Shown: in pieces, positions 7,284-16,264 of the stretch
Numbering within the stretch: the stretch's first letter is position 1
How the letters are laid out: every line of letters begins with the position of its first letter
Source of the DNA: an uncultured bacterium
Lineage (GTDB): Bacteria > Actinomycetota > Coriobacteriia > Coriobacteriales > Eggerthellaceae
Length of the DNA: 18,661 bases
Reading direction: 5' to 3'
NCBI GenBank assembly: GCA_947649215.1
Contig: CANSQW010000006.1
Span: forward strand, 1-18,661
Program-made: the position numbers and the translations under genes
The notes under the pieces: generated by a model
The model's input: only the letters and a program-made list of their open reading frames with translations
What the model was told of the DNA's origin: nothing
The model's database searches: none

Positions 7284-8062
7284 TCCTGCACGACCTTACT
7301 GAGAAGCAGGGCCTTCAGATCCATGTAAACCGCCTTCTTGCGCAGGTCGGCCTCGCCCTCGATCAGCCGGTCGGCCGCCGCCAGGGCGTCGGAGCGATCC
7401 TTCATGAGGGCCATCATGAACTCGTCCACGATCTGCTTGCCGTAGTAGTAGCCGCTCATGAGCCGCGCCTCGCGCTCGAAGGCGGTGCGCACCTTGTAGG
7501 GTATGAGCGGGAAGGCTACCGGCGCCTGCTCGCCTGCGGGCGCTACGTGATGGCTCGCGTGAAGCTTCTGGTCGAGCAGACCCAGGGTCACGGCGAAGCC
7601 GTAGATGGTAGCCGGCGGCGACGGCGGGCAGCCGGGCACGTACACGTCCACCGGCAGAATGGGGTCGGTACCGCCCCACACGCAGTAGTTGTCATGGAAG
7701 ATGCCGCCGGTGCACCCACAGGCCCCGTACGACATGACGATCTTCGGATCAGGAGCGGCATGGTAGGCCCGCAGCGCCGGCTCGCGCATCGCGCGGGTCA
7801 TGGCCCCGGTGTAGAGCAGCACATCAGCGTGGCGAGGCGACGGCACTACCTTGATGCCGAAGCGCTCAGCGTCGAACACTGCGGTGATAGTGGAGAAAAT
7901 CTCGATCTCGCAGCCGTTGCAGCCGCCGCAGTCCACGCGGTAGACGTAGACCGAGCGCTTGATGGACTCGAGGAGCCTCTTCTTGGCCTCGGCCACCGAG
8001 GCGTCCAGCTGGACGGGGTCGGGCTGCCACTGCAGCCGAGCCGGGAAGTCGTTCTCGATCAT
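7280..8062 (-). CDS. hyfI: HyfI, group 4 NiFe hydrogenase small subunit
   Basis: A 260-residue protein, the NuoB-like subunit that carries the [4Fe-4S] cluster next to the NiFe site. Motifs are [15 protein letters not shown] (43-57), [20 protein letters not shown] (112-131) and PGCPPSP (143-149), very close to E. coli HycG/HyfI. There is no Tat signal, as expected for a cytoplasm-facing group 4 enzyme. The ATG at 8062 overlaps the hyfH TGA as ATGA and has a GGAGGAG site; a longer frame reaching 8143 lies inside hyfH and adds only Arg/Pro-rich sequence, so it was not used. Confidence 0.96.
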   Translation of the reverse strand: MIENDFPARLQWQPDPVQLDASVAEAKKRLLESIKRSVYVYRVDCGGCNGCEIEIFSTITAVFDAERFGIKVVPSPRHADVLLYTGAMTRAMREPALRAYHAAPDPKIVMSYGACGCTGGIFHDNYCVWGGTDPILPVDVYVPGCPPSPPATIYGFAVTLGLLDQKLHASHHVAPAGEQAPVAFPLIPYKVRTAFEREARLMSGYYYGKQIVDEFMMALMKDRSDALAAADRLIEGEADLRKKAVYMDLKALLLSKVVQE

Positions 8063-8601
8063 CGGGCTCCTCCTTCCTCCGAGGCCACGCGGGCCTGGCG
8101 CTGAAACGCGAGGGCGTCGTCGCGTCGGCGGCAGGCCAGGCACAGCGACACCGCATCGGCGTCGGCTGCGGCCGGGCCGCCCACCGACTCGAGCACCCGC
8201 CGCGCATAGTCGACCTCCTTGGCCGCGGCGTAGGGCTTCCCGCAGCAGCTGCAGCGGGCTACCGGGTAGGCGCAGGACTCGCGCAGATCGGCCTTGTCAC
8301 GCACGGCCAGCTCGAACTCGGTGGTCAGCACGATGGCGTAGAGGGGGCACACCTCCTGGCAGCGACCGCAGAAGATGCAGCGGCCGTAGCTGATGTCCCA
8401 GGTGATGTACTCCTGCTCGTCATCGAGGTCCATGGTGATGGCGTTGGCCGGACACGCGATGGCGCAGGCGCCGCAGGCGATGCACAGCCGCTCCTTGTGC
8501 TCGGGCTTGCCGCGGAACCCCGCCGGCATCTCAAGCGGCTGGAAGGGGTAGCCGATGGTGGCGTCCCCTGCCTTCCGTATCTCCTTGAACAGCTCGAACA
8601 T
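8059..8601 (-). CDS. hyfH: HyfH, two-cluster ferredoxin-like subunit
   Basis: A 180-residue NuoI-like subunit that bridges the formate dehydrogenase electron carriers and the hydrogenase small subunit. Two [4Fe-4S] motifs are visible: Cys40/43/46/50 ([12 protein letters not shown]) and Cys75/78/81/85 ([12 protein letters not shown]). A C-terminal cysteine group, Cys117/119/120 and Cys154/157 (CSCC and CLAC), resembles the zinc-ribbon-like tail of HycF. Length matches E. coli HyfH. It starts 3 bases after the hyfG stop. Confidence 0.95.
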   Translation of the reverse strand: MFELFKEIRKAGDATIGYPFQPLEMPAGFRGKPEHKERLCIACGACAIACPANAITMDLDDEQEYITWDISYGRCIFCGRCQEVCPLYAIVLTTEFELAVRDKADLRESCAYPVARCSCCGKPYAAAKEVDYARRVLESVGGPAAADADAVSLCLACRRRDDALAFQRQARVASEEGGAR

Positions 8602-8604
8602 GGC

Positions 8605-10341
8605 CTAGGCCCCCTTTCCCGCCAGCGGGGAGTGGGTGCGGCGCCAGCAGTACGACTCAAGCTGCTGCTTGGTGAGCACCGTCTCCGTCTTCTTCTTCAC
8701 GTCCACCACGGTCACGCGGTCGGTGCACGAGTAGCACGGGTCCATCGACCCCACGATGATGGCGGCATCGGCCACGGTGTTCCCGCGGAACATGTAGCGC
8801 AGGATGGGCCAGTTGGAGTAGGTGGCCGCCTTGGCCCGCCAGCGGTAGCACTTCTGGTTGTCGCCCACCTGGGCCCAGTGCATGTCCTCGCCGCGCGGGG
8901 CCTCCGTGTAGCCGAGGGCGTACTTGTGCGGCGTGTAGCGCCAGCCCGTGGCCTGGATGGGACCGCCGGGGGCACCGTCGAGCAGCTGCTCGATCATGGT
9001 GAGCGAGTCCATGAACTCCTCCACGCGCACGAGGGTGCGGCTCTGCACGTCACAGCCGTCGTGGCTGCGGGCCTTGAGGCCCGTGAGGTACCGGTAGCCG
9101 TCGAAGGGGTGGTCGAAGCGCACGTCACGGGCAAAGCCGCTACCGCGCACGCACGGCCCCACGGGGCTGTAGTCGCGGGCGATAGCCGGATCAAGCCGTC
9201 CAACGCCGGCCGTGCGCGACTCGAAGTTCGCCGTGGACATGAGCATGTCCACGAGCGCCTCCACATCCGAGCGGAGCTCCCGCACAAAAGCGATGGTGGC
9301 GAGCTTCTGCTCATCGAGGATGTCACGACGCACGCCGCCGATGAGGTTGAGCCCGTAGGTCTTGCGGGCGCCGGTCAGCAGCACCGCTAGGTCCATGGCC
9401 TTCTCGCGCACGCGGAAGAAGTGCTGGAAGCCGGTGTCGAAGCCGCAGTAGTGGCACACGAGCCCGAGGTTGAGCAGGTGGGAGTGAAGGCGCTCCACCT
9501 CCAGCAGGATGGTGCGGATGTACTGGGCGCGCACGGGCACCTCGATGCCCTGGGCGTTCTCCACCGCCTCGGCATAGGCCACCGAGTGAGCGTTGCCGCA
9601 GATGCCGCAGATGCGATCGGCCAGGAAGGTGACCGCATCGTAGTTCAGGCGGCTCTCGGCCACCTTCTCCATGCCCCGGTGCACGTAGAACAGCCGGTAG
9701 TCGGCATCGACGATCTCCTCGCCCTCAACGAATAGGCGGAAATGCCCTGGCTCGTCGGAGGTAATGTGGAGCGGACCCATGGGGACCCCCGTGACCTCCT
9801 CGGCCTGCCCCTCATAGAGAAACTCGTAGTTCTCCACGTCAGTGACGGGCTCCGGGCGTCGCCGGTAGTCCATGGAATCCTTGCGCAGGGGGAACAACCC
9901 GCTCGGCCAGTCGTCAGGCAGAACGAGGCGCCGCTCGTCAGGCAGGCCCTGGGCCCGCAGGCCGAACAAGTCGTAGGCCTCACGCTCGCTCCACACGCAG
10001 GCGGGCACGCGCGGGGTAACCGAGGGGTATTCCATGGAGTGGGGGTCTATCTCGGTGCGGACGGTGACGAAGCCCGGATCGGCCTCTTCCATCGACAGCA
10101 GGTAGTACAGGGCATAGCGGCCGTTGAGGGGGCGCTCGTCATTGGCAACCATATTGGGCAGCCAGCCGCCGCGACCATAGTAGAGAAACTCCACCACATC
10201 GGGCAGCATGTCCTTGGGAACCGTGATGGTCACCTGGTCGGACGCCTGCCACGCGGCATCCAGCACGGCACCGGGGAAGGCGTCCCTCACCGCCTGCACA
10301 TGGGTCTCGCCCGAGCGCAGGGCCGCGTTCTTCTTAGTCAT
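8605..10341 (-). CDS. hyfG: HyfG, group 4 NiFe hydrogenase large subunit (NuoC-NuoD fusion)
   Basis: A 578-residue catalytic subunit that makes H2. The N-terminal third is NuoC-like, ending near PLRKDSMDYRRRPEPVTD (151-168), and the rest is NuoD-like. The four nickel ligands are Cys245/Cys248 (RICGICGNAH) and Cys536/Cys539 (DPCYSCTDR), spaced as in E. coli HycE. A 36-residue tail follows Arg542, where HycI is expected to cut, so the precursor is complete. Two adjacent starts exist, GTG at 10344 and ATG at 10341 (GTGATGA); both suit the AGGAGGT site and both overlap the hyfF stop. I chose the ATG. Confidence 0.97.
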   Translation of the reverse strand: MTKKNAALRSGETHVQAVRDAFPGAVLDAAWQASDQVTITVPKDMLPDVVEFLYYGRGGWLPNMVANDERPLNGRYALYYLLSMEEADPGFVTVRTEIDPHSMEYPSVTPRVPACVWSEREAYDLFGLRAQGLPDERRLVLPDDWPSGLFPLRKDSMDYRRRPEPVTDVENYEFLYEGQAEEVTGVPMGPLHITSDEPGHFRLFVEGEEIVDADYRLFYVHRGMEKVAESRLNYDAVTFLADRICGICGNAHSVAYAEAVENAQGIEVPVRAQYIRTILLEVERLHSHLLNLGLVCHYCGFDTGFQHFFRVREKAMDLAVLLTGARKTYGLNLIGGVRRDILDEQKLATIAFVRELRSDVEALVDMLMSTANFESRTAGVGRLDPAIARDYSPVGPCVRGSGFARDVRFDHPFDGYRYLTGLKARSHDGCDVQSRTLVRVEEFMDSLTMIEQLLDGAPGGPIQATGWRYTPHKYALGYTEAPRGEDMHWAQVGDNQKCYRWRAKAATYSNWPILRYMFRGNTVADAAIIVGSMDPCYSCTDRVTVVDVKKKTETVLTKQQLESYCWRRTHSPLAGKGA

Positions 10342-11918
10342 CACAGAAGCACCTCCTCGGGCTTCGCGGGATCATCGGCCAGCGCTGCGAGGGCGTCGTC
10401 AAACAGGCTGGCGCCTTCGCAGGCAGACTCGCAGTTCATCACGATGGCGGTAGCGTCCTCGATGCTGCTCGCCAGCGGGCCAGGCAGCGCCACGCCGAGC
10501 ATGACCACGAGCGCCAGCAGCACCGCTTCGGGCACGAGCGCAAGCACGCCCACATCTCCGCGGGAGACGCCCTCGGGAACCCGGCCCAGGCACGAGCCGG
10601 CTATCATGCGCACGAGCGCCATGATGACCACGACGAGCGCCGCCAGCACGAGCACCACGGCCCACCAGCAGTCCGCCGCCACGCCGGCCAGGATCATGGC
10701 CATCTCGCTCACGAACAGGGCGAAGGGCGGAAACCCCGCCAACGCCAGGCAGCCAGCCACGAACAGCACGCCCGTGACCGGAGCCGCCTTGAGCAGGCCG
10801 CCGATGCGTCCCAGGTCACGCGTGTGGTACTTCATCATGACATTGCCGGCCAGGCAGAACATAAGCGCCTTGGTGAGGCCGTGGGCCACGCAATGCACAA
10901 GCGCGGCGATGATGCCGAGCGGGCCGCCAAGGCCCAGGCACACCGCGATGAGCCCGACGTTCTCGCACGAGCTGTAGGCCAGCTTGCGCTTGAGGTCGCC
11001 CTGACGGTACACCTCGAAGGCGGCGTAGGCCACCGACAGCACGCCGAGGATCATCATCACCATCTGGGGAAAGTCCGGCCCCACATTGGCTGCCGTCAGG
11101 ATATAGAAGCGCAGCACAATGAGGATGGCGCACTTGAGCAGCACGCCCGAAAGCAGCGCCGAGACGGGGCTCGGGGCTTCGGAGTGAGCGTCGGGCAACC
11201 AGGTGTGCATGGGGAACAGGCCCGCCTTGGTGCCAAAGCCGATGGCCGCGAACACGAAGGCGATCATCATGAGCGAAGGATCGAGCAGGGACGCGTTGGG
11301 CAGGATGGCCGTCCAGAACACGGCCTGATGAGCATCGGCCATGACGTCGGCGGCGTTGGCGTAGACGAGCAACGTGCCGAACAGACCGAAGGCCACGCCC
11401 GCTGTACACACGATGACGTACTTCCAAGCCGCCTCCAGGGCCAGCTTGGTGCGATAGACCCCCACGAGGAACACCGTGGAGAGGGTGGTAGCCTCCACCG
11501 ACACCCACATCATGATGATGTTGTTCGACGTAACAGCCAAGATCATCGAAAACACGAAGAGGCTGAAGAAGGCGTAGTACTGCTTCACCTGAGAGGGCCC
11601 GAGCCTGCCGTCGGCCACGTCGTGGGCCACGTAGGGCAGCGAGTAGACGCCGGTGCACGGAGCGATAACGGCGATGAGCCCGAGGAACAGGGCCGACAGG
11701 CCGTCGAGGTGAAACCATCCCCCCAAGGCGAACACGTCCGCCCCGAAAAAGACCGACGCCACCAGGGCAAGGCCCGCCACGGCGACCCCGGCCAGGGAGA
11801 CCAGGTGGATGGCCGCGTAGATGCCCTGCGGAACGCTGCGGGACGGCAGCACCGCGATGAGAAGCGCCGCCGCCAGGGGGCATCCCAGCATGATGATGAG
11901 CAATGTTGAGTAGTCCAT
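10341..11918 (-). CDS. hyfF: HyfF, antiporter-like (NuoL/M/N-type) membrane subunit
   Basis: A 525-residue, highly hydrophobic protein matching E. coli HyfF in length. Conserved charged residues of proton-channel subunits lie in expected blocks: Glu in WVSVEATTLSTVF, Lys in GFGTKAGLFPMHTWLPDAH, Lys in DLKRKLAYSSCENVG, and His/Lys in HCVAHGLTKALMF. It should form one proton- or ion-translocating unit of the membrane arm. A C-terminal soluble tail of about 30 residues ends in DDPAKPEEVLL. It starts 3 bases after hyfE and its TGA overlaps the hyfG start. Confidence 0.95.
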   Translation of the reverse strand: MDYSTLLIIMLGCPLAAALLIAVLPSRSVPQGIYAAIHLVSLAGVAVAGLALVASVFFGADVFALGGWFHLDGLSALFLGLIAVIAPCTGVYSLPYVAHDVADGRLGPSQVKQYYAFFSLFVFSMILAVTSNNIIMMWVSVEATTLSTVFLVGVYRTKLALEAAWKYVIVCTAGVAFGLFGTLLVYANAADVMADAHQAVFWTAILPNASLLDPSLMMIAFVFAAIGFGTKAGLFPMHTWLPDAHSEAPSPVSALLSGVLLKCAILIVLRFYILTAANVGPDFPQMVMMILGVLSVAYAAFEVYRQGDLKRKLAYSSCENVGLIAVCLGLGGPLGIIAALVHCVAHGLTKALMFCLAGNVMMKYHTRDLGRIGGLLKAAPVTGVLFVAGCLALAGFPPFALFVSEMAMILAGVAADCWWAVVLVLAALVVVIMALVRMIAGSCLGRVPEGVSRGDVGVLALVPEAVLLALVVMLGVALPGPLASSIEDATAIVMNCESACEGASLFDDALAALADDPAKPEEVLL

Positions 11919-11921
11919 GGC

Positions 11922-12578
11922 TTATCCCTTCAGCTCGCAGAGGTCATCGGCGTCAAGGGTGTGGGCGTAGCGCGCCATGCGAACCACGAGCACCGCCAGG
12001 ATGATCACCGCGAAGATGGCGTCGGTGGCCACCCCGATCTCCACCAGCTCGGGAGCCTCAGGCGCCAGAAGCGCCAGGGAGACGTGCGAGCCGTTCTCCA
12101 TCAGGCAGTACCCGAAGATCTGCTTGAAGATGGAGCGCTGGGTGACGATGCAGGTGAGCCCGATGAAGAAATGCGCCAGCGACACGGCCAAGGTGGGCTT
12201 GACCTCAGCAGCCGTGGGCAGGTCGATGCCCGACACGGCCACGAAGCAGACGAACACCTCCACAGCCACCAGCGCCACCGACTTCATGGGGTTGAGCTTG
12301 GGCGGCAGGTCGGCCTGGGCGTCGTCGCCGATCTTCTTGAGGGCATACAGGAGGATGGCGGGCACGAGCACCACCTTAGTCGCGAAGGCCGTGGCCGACC
12401 AGGTGAACAGCTCCCCCGACCCCGTGACAAAACCAAGGGACGCGAGCACGCCCACGAGCACGAGGGACTGAAGGGAGTAGAGCCAGGCCGCGGTGCGCCC
12501 CGCGCGGGCGAGCACCACCATCATCGACGTGATGATGAGGCAGGCCCCGAGGACGTTGACGAGCGGGTAACCGAACAT
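11922..12578 (-). CDS. hyfE: HyfE, small membrane subunit (NuoK-like C-terminal part)
   Basis: A 218-residue protein with several hydrophobic helices and a short soluble end (DADDLCELKG). The block FKQIFGYCLMENGSHVSLAL and the nearby EIGVATDAIFAVIIL region identify it as HyfE, which is present in Hyf-type but not Hyc-type complexes. It would sit between the HyfC connector and an antiporter-like subunit. The ATG at 12578 lies after an AAGGTGG site that overlaps the hyfC stop codon. Confidence 0.94.
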   Translation of the reverse strand: MFGYPLVNVLGACLIITSMMVVLARAGRTAAWLYSLQSLVLVGVLASLGFVTGSGELFTWSATAFATKVVLVPAILLYALKKIGDDAQADLPPKLNPMKSVALVAVEVFVCFVAVSGIDLPTAAEVKPTLAVSLAHFFIGLTCIVTQRSIFKQIFGYCLMENGSHVSLALLAPEAPELVEIGVATDAIFAVIILAVLVVRMARYAHTLDADDLCELKG

Positions 12579-12590
12579 GACATCACCACC

Positions 12591-13517
12591 TTAGATTCCG
12601 ATGACGAGGAACACGAGAGACAGCGACGCTATCCCCACGACGAACCAGGTGTAGCGGCCGAGCAGCTTGTAGCGCACGCGCATGACCGAGTTCTCGATGA
12701 CCGCCGCCACCAACAGCACGGCAGCCAGCTTGACCAGGTAGGTCACCAGGCCCAGCAGAAGATCGGCCGGAGCGAGCGAGGCAGCGGCGCCGAAGGGCAG
12801 GAAGATGGCCACGAACAGGCTGGCCACCACGAGCTGCTTTACGGACACGCCCAGCTTCAGCATGGCCAGAGACGGCCCCGAGTAGGCCGCCAGCGGCCCT
12901 TCCTGGATCTCCTGCTCGGCCTCGGCCAGGTCGAAGGGCAGCTTGCCCATCTCGATGTAGCAGGCCATGGCGCACGCCACGCCAGCCACCACCACGGCCA
13001 CCGCCGGGTATGCGCTCAGGGCTCCCACGGCTTCCGCCATGACGCCCACATTAGTCGAGCCCACCGCCAGCGCCATCACGAACAGCACGAGCATGAGAGA
13101 GGGCTCCACCAGCACGCCGACGAGCAGCTCGCGAATGCCGCCGATGGAGGGGTAGGCGGCGCCGGAGTCGATGGACGCCAGGCTGAACAGGAAGCGCGGC
13201 AGCGCCATGAGGTAGAGGATGGTGATGATGTCTCCGAGCAGCGGAACGGGGCAGGCCTGCATGATGAGGGGCAGCCCCGCGGCAAGGAGGGCCATAGTGC
13301 CCAGGTACACAGCCGGCATGGCGCGAGACACAAGTCCGCTCGGCCCCTCGCGCACCTCGCAGCGGTGCCAGAGCTTAGCCAGGTCGTAGTAGTCTTGCAG
13401 GACGCTCGCGCCCGTCCGGGAGTGCATCCGCGCGCGAATCTTGCGGGCGATACCCGACACGAGAGGCGCGAGGGCTACGAGGAGGACGGCCTGGAGCACA
13501 GCGATGATGACAGTCAT
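12591..13517 (-). CDS. hyfC: HyfC, NuoH-like membrane subunit
   Basis: A 308-residue membrane protein. It anchors the soluble hydrogenase module and couples it to the antiporter-like subunits, as NuoH does in complex I. Diagnostic blocks are RARMHSRTGASVLQDYYDLA near residues 28-47 and LPFDLAEAEQEIQEGPLAAY near 198-217, which holds the conserved acidic loop facing the hydrogenase. It begins 9 bases after the hyfB stop, with TAGGGGG as ribosome site. Confidence 0.95.
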   Translation of the reverse strand: MTVIIAVLQAVLLVALAPLVSGIARKIRARMHSRTGASVLQDYYDLAKLWHRCEVREGPSGLVSRAMPAVYLGTMALLAAGLPLIMQACPVPLLGDIITILYLMALPRFLFSLASIDSGAAYPSIGGIRELLVGVLVEPSLMLVLFVMALAVGSTNVGVMAEAVGALSAYPAVAVVVAGVACAMACYIEMGKLPFDLAEAEQEIQEGPLAAYSGPSLAMLKLGVSVKQLVVASLFVAIFLPFGAAASLAPADLLLGLVTYLVKLAAVLLVAAVIENSVMRVRYKLLGRYTWFVVGIASLSLVFLVIGI

Positions 13518-13526
13518 GGCGTCCCC

Positions 13527-15629
13527 CTATCGAACCAGGATGATGAGCGCGAGGAAGAACACGAGCGCTCCGACGATATAGACGATGTAGGTGCGGAAGT
13601 CCCCGCTCTCCAGCCGGCTGAACCAGCGGCCGACCGACGCGACGGCCGAGAGCACCGAGGTCGACAGCGCCGAAGGCGCCTCCTCGGCCGGGGCTATGCC
13701 ATGGCGCAGATCGCGCTCGTAGCGCGAGGAGCCCTCGGCGCCAGCGCCAGCCGCGGCCGGCGCGGCAGACACGGGGGCATCCTCAGGCGAGCTGAGAGCG
13801 CGCTCCAAGAGGCGCGCCACCGCCTGACCCGCGCGGTTGACCGCATGTCGAATGCCGTAGAGCGGCCCCATGAAGGCGCGCACGTTGGCACCCACCGTAG
13901 AGGCGAGCACCTCCATCGACAGATCGGGCTCGTAGCCGCACTGCCAAGGCGCCGGGTCCTCCTTGAAGCCGGCGCGGCGGTTGGCCGCGTTGCGCACGAG
14001 GGCGCACGCGCCAATGACCACGGCCATGAGCACCGCCAGGATGAGGGGCGACACCACCGATGCGGTGCCGAGGGACACAAGCTCGAGCCCCGCGGTCGCC
14101 GGCAGCTCCGGCGCCAGGGTAAGGAACGCGCCAATGGCGTTCACCACCGGGGTCACGGCAACAGCCCCCAGGCCCAGCGCCACGCAGGCAATGGTGAGCA
14201 GCACCATGGCGGCGGTCATGGGAGCCGACGACTCATGGGCGTCGGCCGCCGCCTGGGAGCGGGGCGCAGCGAGGAACGTAACACCGAAGGCCTTCACGAA
14301 GCAGGTCACCGCCAGCGCGCCGGTGATGGCCAAGGCCACCACGGCGAAGGCGAAGACGATGCGCAGGAACAGGTCGCCCTCCATGGCCGCCCCGATGAGC
14401 CCCTGGTAGGTGAACCACTCGGACACGAAGCCGTTGAGCGGCGGAATGGCCGAGATGGCAAGCGAGCCTACCAGGAAGCACGCAGCCGTCCACGGCATGA
14501 GCCGCGCCAGGCCGCCGAGCACCTCCATGTTGCGAGTGCCGGTGGCGTGCAGCACGCTGCCAGCGCCAAGGAACAGCAGGCCTTTGAACATAGCGTGGTT
14601 GACCAGGTGGTAAAGCCCGGCCAACAGTCCGATGCCCGCCACCCAGGGAAGCCCCGCGGCCCAACCGTAGATGCCGGTGCCCACGCCGAGCAGGATGATG
14701 CCGATGTTCTCCACCGAGTGGTAAGCCAGCAGGCTCTTCAGGTCATGCTCGCCCAAGGCGTACACCACGCCAAGCACCGACGACGCCGCGCCGATGACGA
14801 TGACGAGCACGCCCCAGCCCACCTGGCCGCCCGTGGCGCCCAGCAGGTCGAAGCACACCTTGAGCATGCCGAAGATCCCGATCTTGATCATGCCGCCCGA
14901 CATGAGGGCCGACACGTTCGACGGTGCCGCGGGATGGGCCTGGGGCAGCCAGGAGTGGAACGGCACCATGCCCGCCTTGGCCCCGAACCCGAAGAAGGCG
15001 AGCACGAAGGCGATGGTGGCAGTAGCCGGCGCGAAGGCGCAGGTGCGGTAGTCCATGAACTCAAGCGAGCCGGCAGACACGGCCATGGTGAAGAACGACA
15101 GCGCGATCATCAGGAACCCGATGTGGGCCATCACCAGATAAAGGAAGCCGCCGCGTAGTGACTTCTCCGTCTGGTCGATGATGACGAGCACGTAGGATGT
15201 GAGCGACATCAGCTCGAAGAACACGAGGAACCAAAACGCATTGTCTACCAGGATGACAAGGTCCATGGAAGCGATGAACAGGTTCATGAAGAACCCGATG
15301 ACGCCAATGCCCTTGTCATAGTACTCGTCAAAGTAGGACAGGCCGTAGAGCCATGCGGCGAAGGCCAGCACGGCGATGACGGCCACCAGCAGTCCCGCAA
15401 GCGGATTCAGCAGGAGCGTGAAGTCGGTGAAGGGCATAGGGCCCGGCAAGCTCACGTACACGGCGGGCCCGAACAGCGCCATGATGCCGCCAGCGGCGCC
15501 GGCCACGGCTGCGGCCATGCCACCGACGCAGGCCACCGTCTTCGACGCCGCCCGCGCCTTCCCCAGGATGAGGGAGGCCACGGCGGTCACGCAGGAGAGC
15601 CCCAGCGAGAGCACGATAAGTTCAAGCAT
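13527..15629 (-). CDS. hyfB: HyfB, antiporter-like (NuoL-type) membrane subunit
   Basis: A 700-residue, many-helix protein, slightly longer than E. coli HyfB. Proton-channel residues are visible in FFELMSLTSYVLV (Glu), GFGAKAGMVPFHSWLPQAHP (Lys), EHDLKSLLAYHSVENIG (Lys) and NHAMFKGLLFLGAGSV (His/Lys). A soluble Ala/Pro-rich loop lies at about residues 600-660, before a final transmembrane helix. It starts directly after the hyfA stop (TAAATG), with GAGGAGG inside the end of hyfA, so the two are translationally coupled. Confidence 0.96.
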   Translation of the reverse strand: MLELIVLSLGLSCVTAVASLILGKARAASKTVACVGGMAAAVAGAAGGIMALFGPAVYVSLPGPMPFTDFTLLLNPLAGLLVAVIAVLAFAAWLYGLSYFDEYYDKGIGVIGFFMNLFIASMDLVILVDNAFWFLVFFELMSLTSYVLVIIDQTEKSLRGGFLYLVMAHIGFLMIALSFFTMAVSAGSLEFMDYRTCAFAPATATIAFVLAFFGFGAKAGMVPFHSWLPQAHPAAPSNVSALMSGGMIKIGIFGMLKVCFDLLGATGGQVGWGVLVIVIGAASSVLGVVYALGEHDLKSLLAYHSVENIGIILLGVGTGIYGWAAGLPWVAGIGLLAGLYHLVNHAMFKGLLFLGAGSVLHATGTRNMEVLGGLARLMPWTAACFLVGSLAISAIPPLNGFVSEWFTYQGLIGAAMEGDLFLRIVFAFAVVALAITGALAVTCFVKAFGVTFLAAPRSQAAADAHESSAPMTAAMVLLTIACVALGLGAVAVTPVVNAIGAFLTLAPELPATAGLELVSLGTASVVSPLILAVLMAVVIGACALVRNAANRRAGFKEDPAPWQCGYEPDLSMEVLASTVGANVRAFMGPLYGIRHAVNRAGQAVARLLERALSSPEDAPVSAAPAAAGAGAEGSSRYERDLRHGIAPAEEAPSALSTSVLSAVASVGRWFSRLESGDFRTYIVYIVGALVFFLALIILVR

Positions 15630-16223
15630 TTAGGGCCTCCTCAGGTTCGTCGAGCGGTTCATCATGATCTGGTTCGCGGCAGCCGCGGCCCTCATCTTCT
15701 CCTTGCGGATGCCGGTGAGGGCGGTGACGTCGCGCACGTAAAGCGCGTTGGTGGGGCAGGCGCGCACGCAGTGCGGGCCGCCCTCGGGGTCGTAGGTGGA
15801 GCACAGGTCGCACTTGACGGCGCACGTGTACACGCCGATGCTCCACGCAAGAAGGGGCGAGACGCCCCTCGGCTGGGTAGGCGTGGGAAACGACAAGCCG
15901 GCGACGCCGGCCGTGGACGTGCCTGAGGGGTGGATGGCCCCGAAGGGGCACACCACCGCGCAGAGCTTGCAGCCTATGCAGGTCTGCTCGTCCACGACGA
16001 TGGCCACGTCGGTGCGCGTGATGGCATCAACGGGGCATACGGCGAGGCAGGGCGCCCCCTCGCACTGATGGCAGGTGACCGCAGCGGTCACCTGCGGGGT
16101 GAACGTCAGCGCGAGGCGGGGCTCCGCCTGCAGCCCGGCCTTTCGGTGGCCTTCGCTGCAGGCGGCTTGGCACGTTCCGCACCCGATGCACCTATCCGGC
16201 TCGATGGCGATGAAGGTGTTCAT
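15630..16223 (-). CDS. hyfA: HyfA, four-cluster ferredoxin subunit
   Basis: A 197-residue protein that carries electrons from FdhF into the hydrogenase. Four [4Fe-4S] cysteine groups are seen: 12/15/18/22, 51/54/59/63, 82/85/88/92 and 138/141/152/156. Motifs such as CIGCKLCAVVCPFGA match E. coli HyfA closely. The start MNTFIAIE at 16223 matches the family N-terminus; an in-frame ATG at 16235 would add MGLP. The ribosome site is weak (GGGA). It is 41 bases after fdhF. Confidence 0.95.
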   Translation of the reverse strand: MNTFIAIEPDRCIGCGTCQAACSEGHRKAGLQAEPRLALTFTPQVTAAVTCHQCEGAPCLAVCPVDAITRTDVAIVVDEQTCIGCKLCAVVCPFGAIHPSGTSTAGVAGLSFPTPTQPRGVSPLLAWSIGVYTCAVKCDLCSTYDPEGGPHCVRACPTNALYVRDVTALTGIRKEKMRAAAAANQIMMNRSTNLRRP

Positions 16224-16264
16224 TGGCAATCCCATCAATGATGTAGTCGGTTGGCGGATACCCC

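Noticed and set aside
8063..8143. Longer N-terminus for HyfI starting at 8143
   Set aside because: The extra 27 residues are Arg/Pro-rich, lie inside hyfH and are absent from the family; the ATG at 8062 has a GGAGGAG site and an ATGA junction.
11961..15158. Plus-strand open frame of 1065 codons opposite hyfB, hyfC and hyfE
   Set aside because: Its translation is His/Arg/Gln/Glu-rich with no domain, and it runs antisense to three well matched hyf genes. Long antisense frames are common in GC-rich coding DNA.
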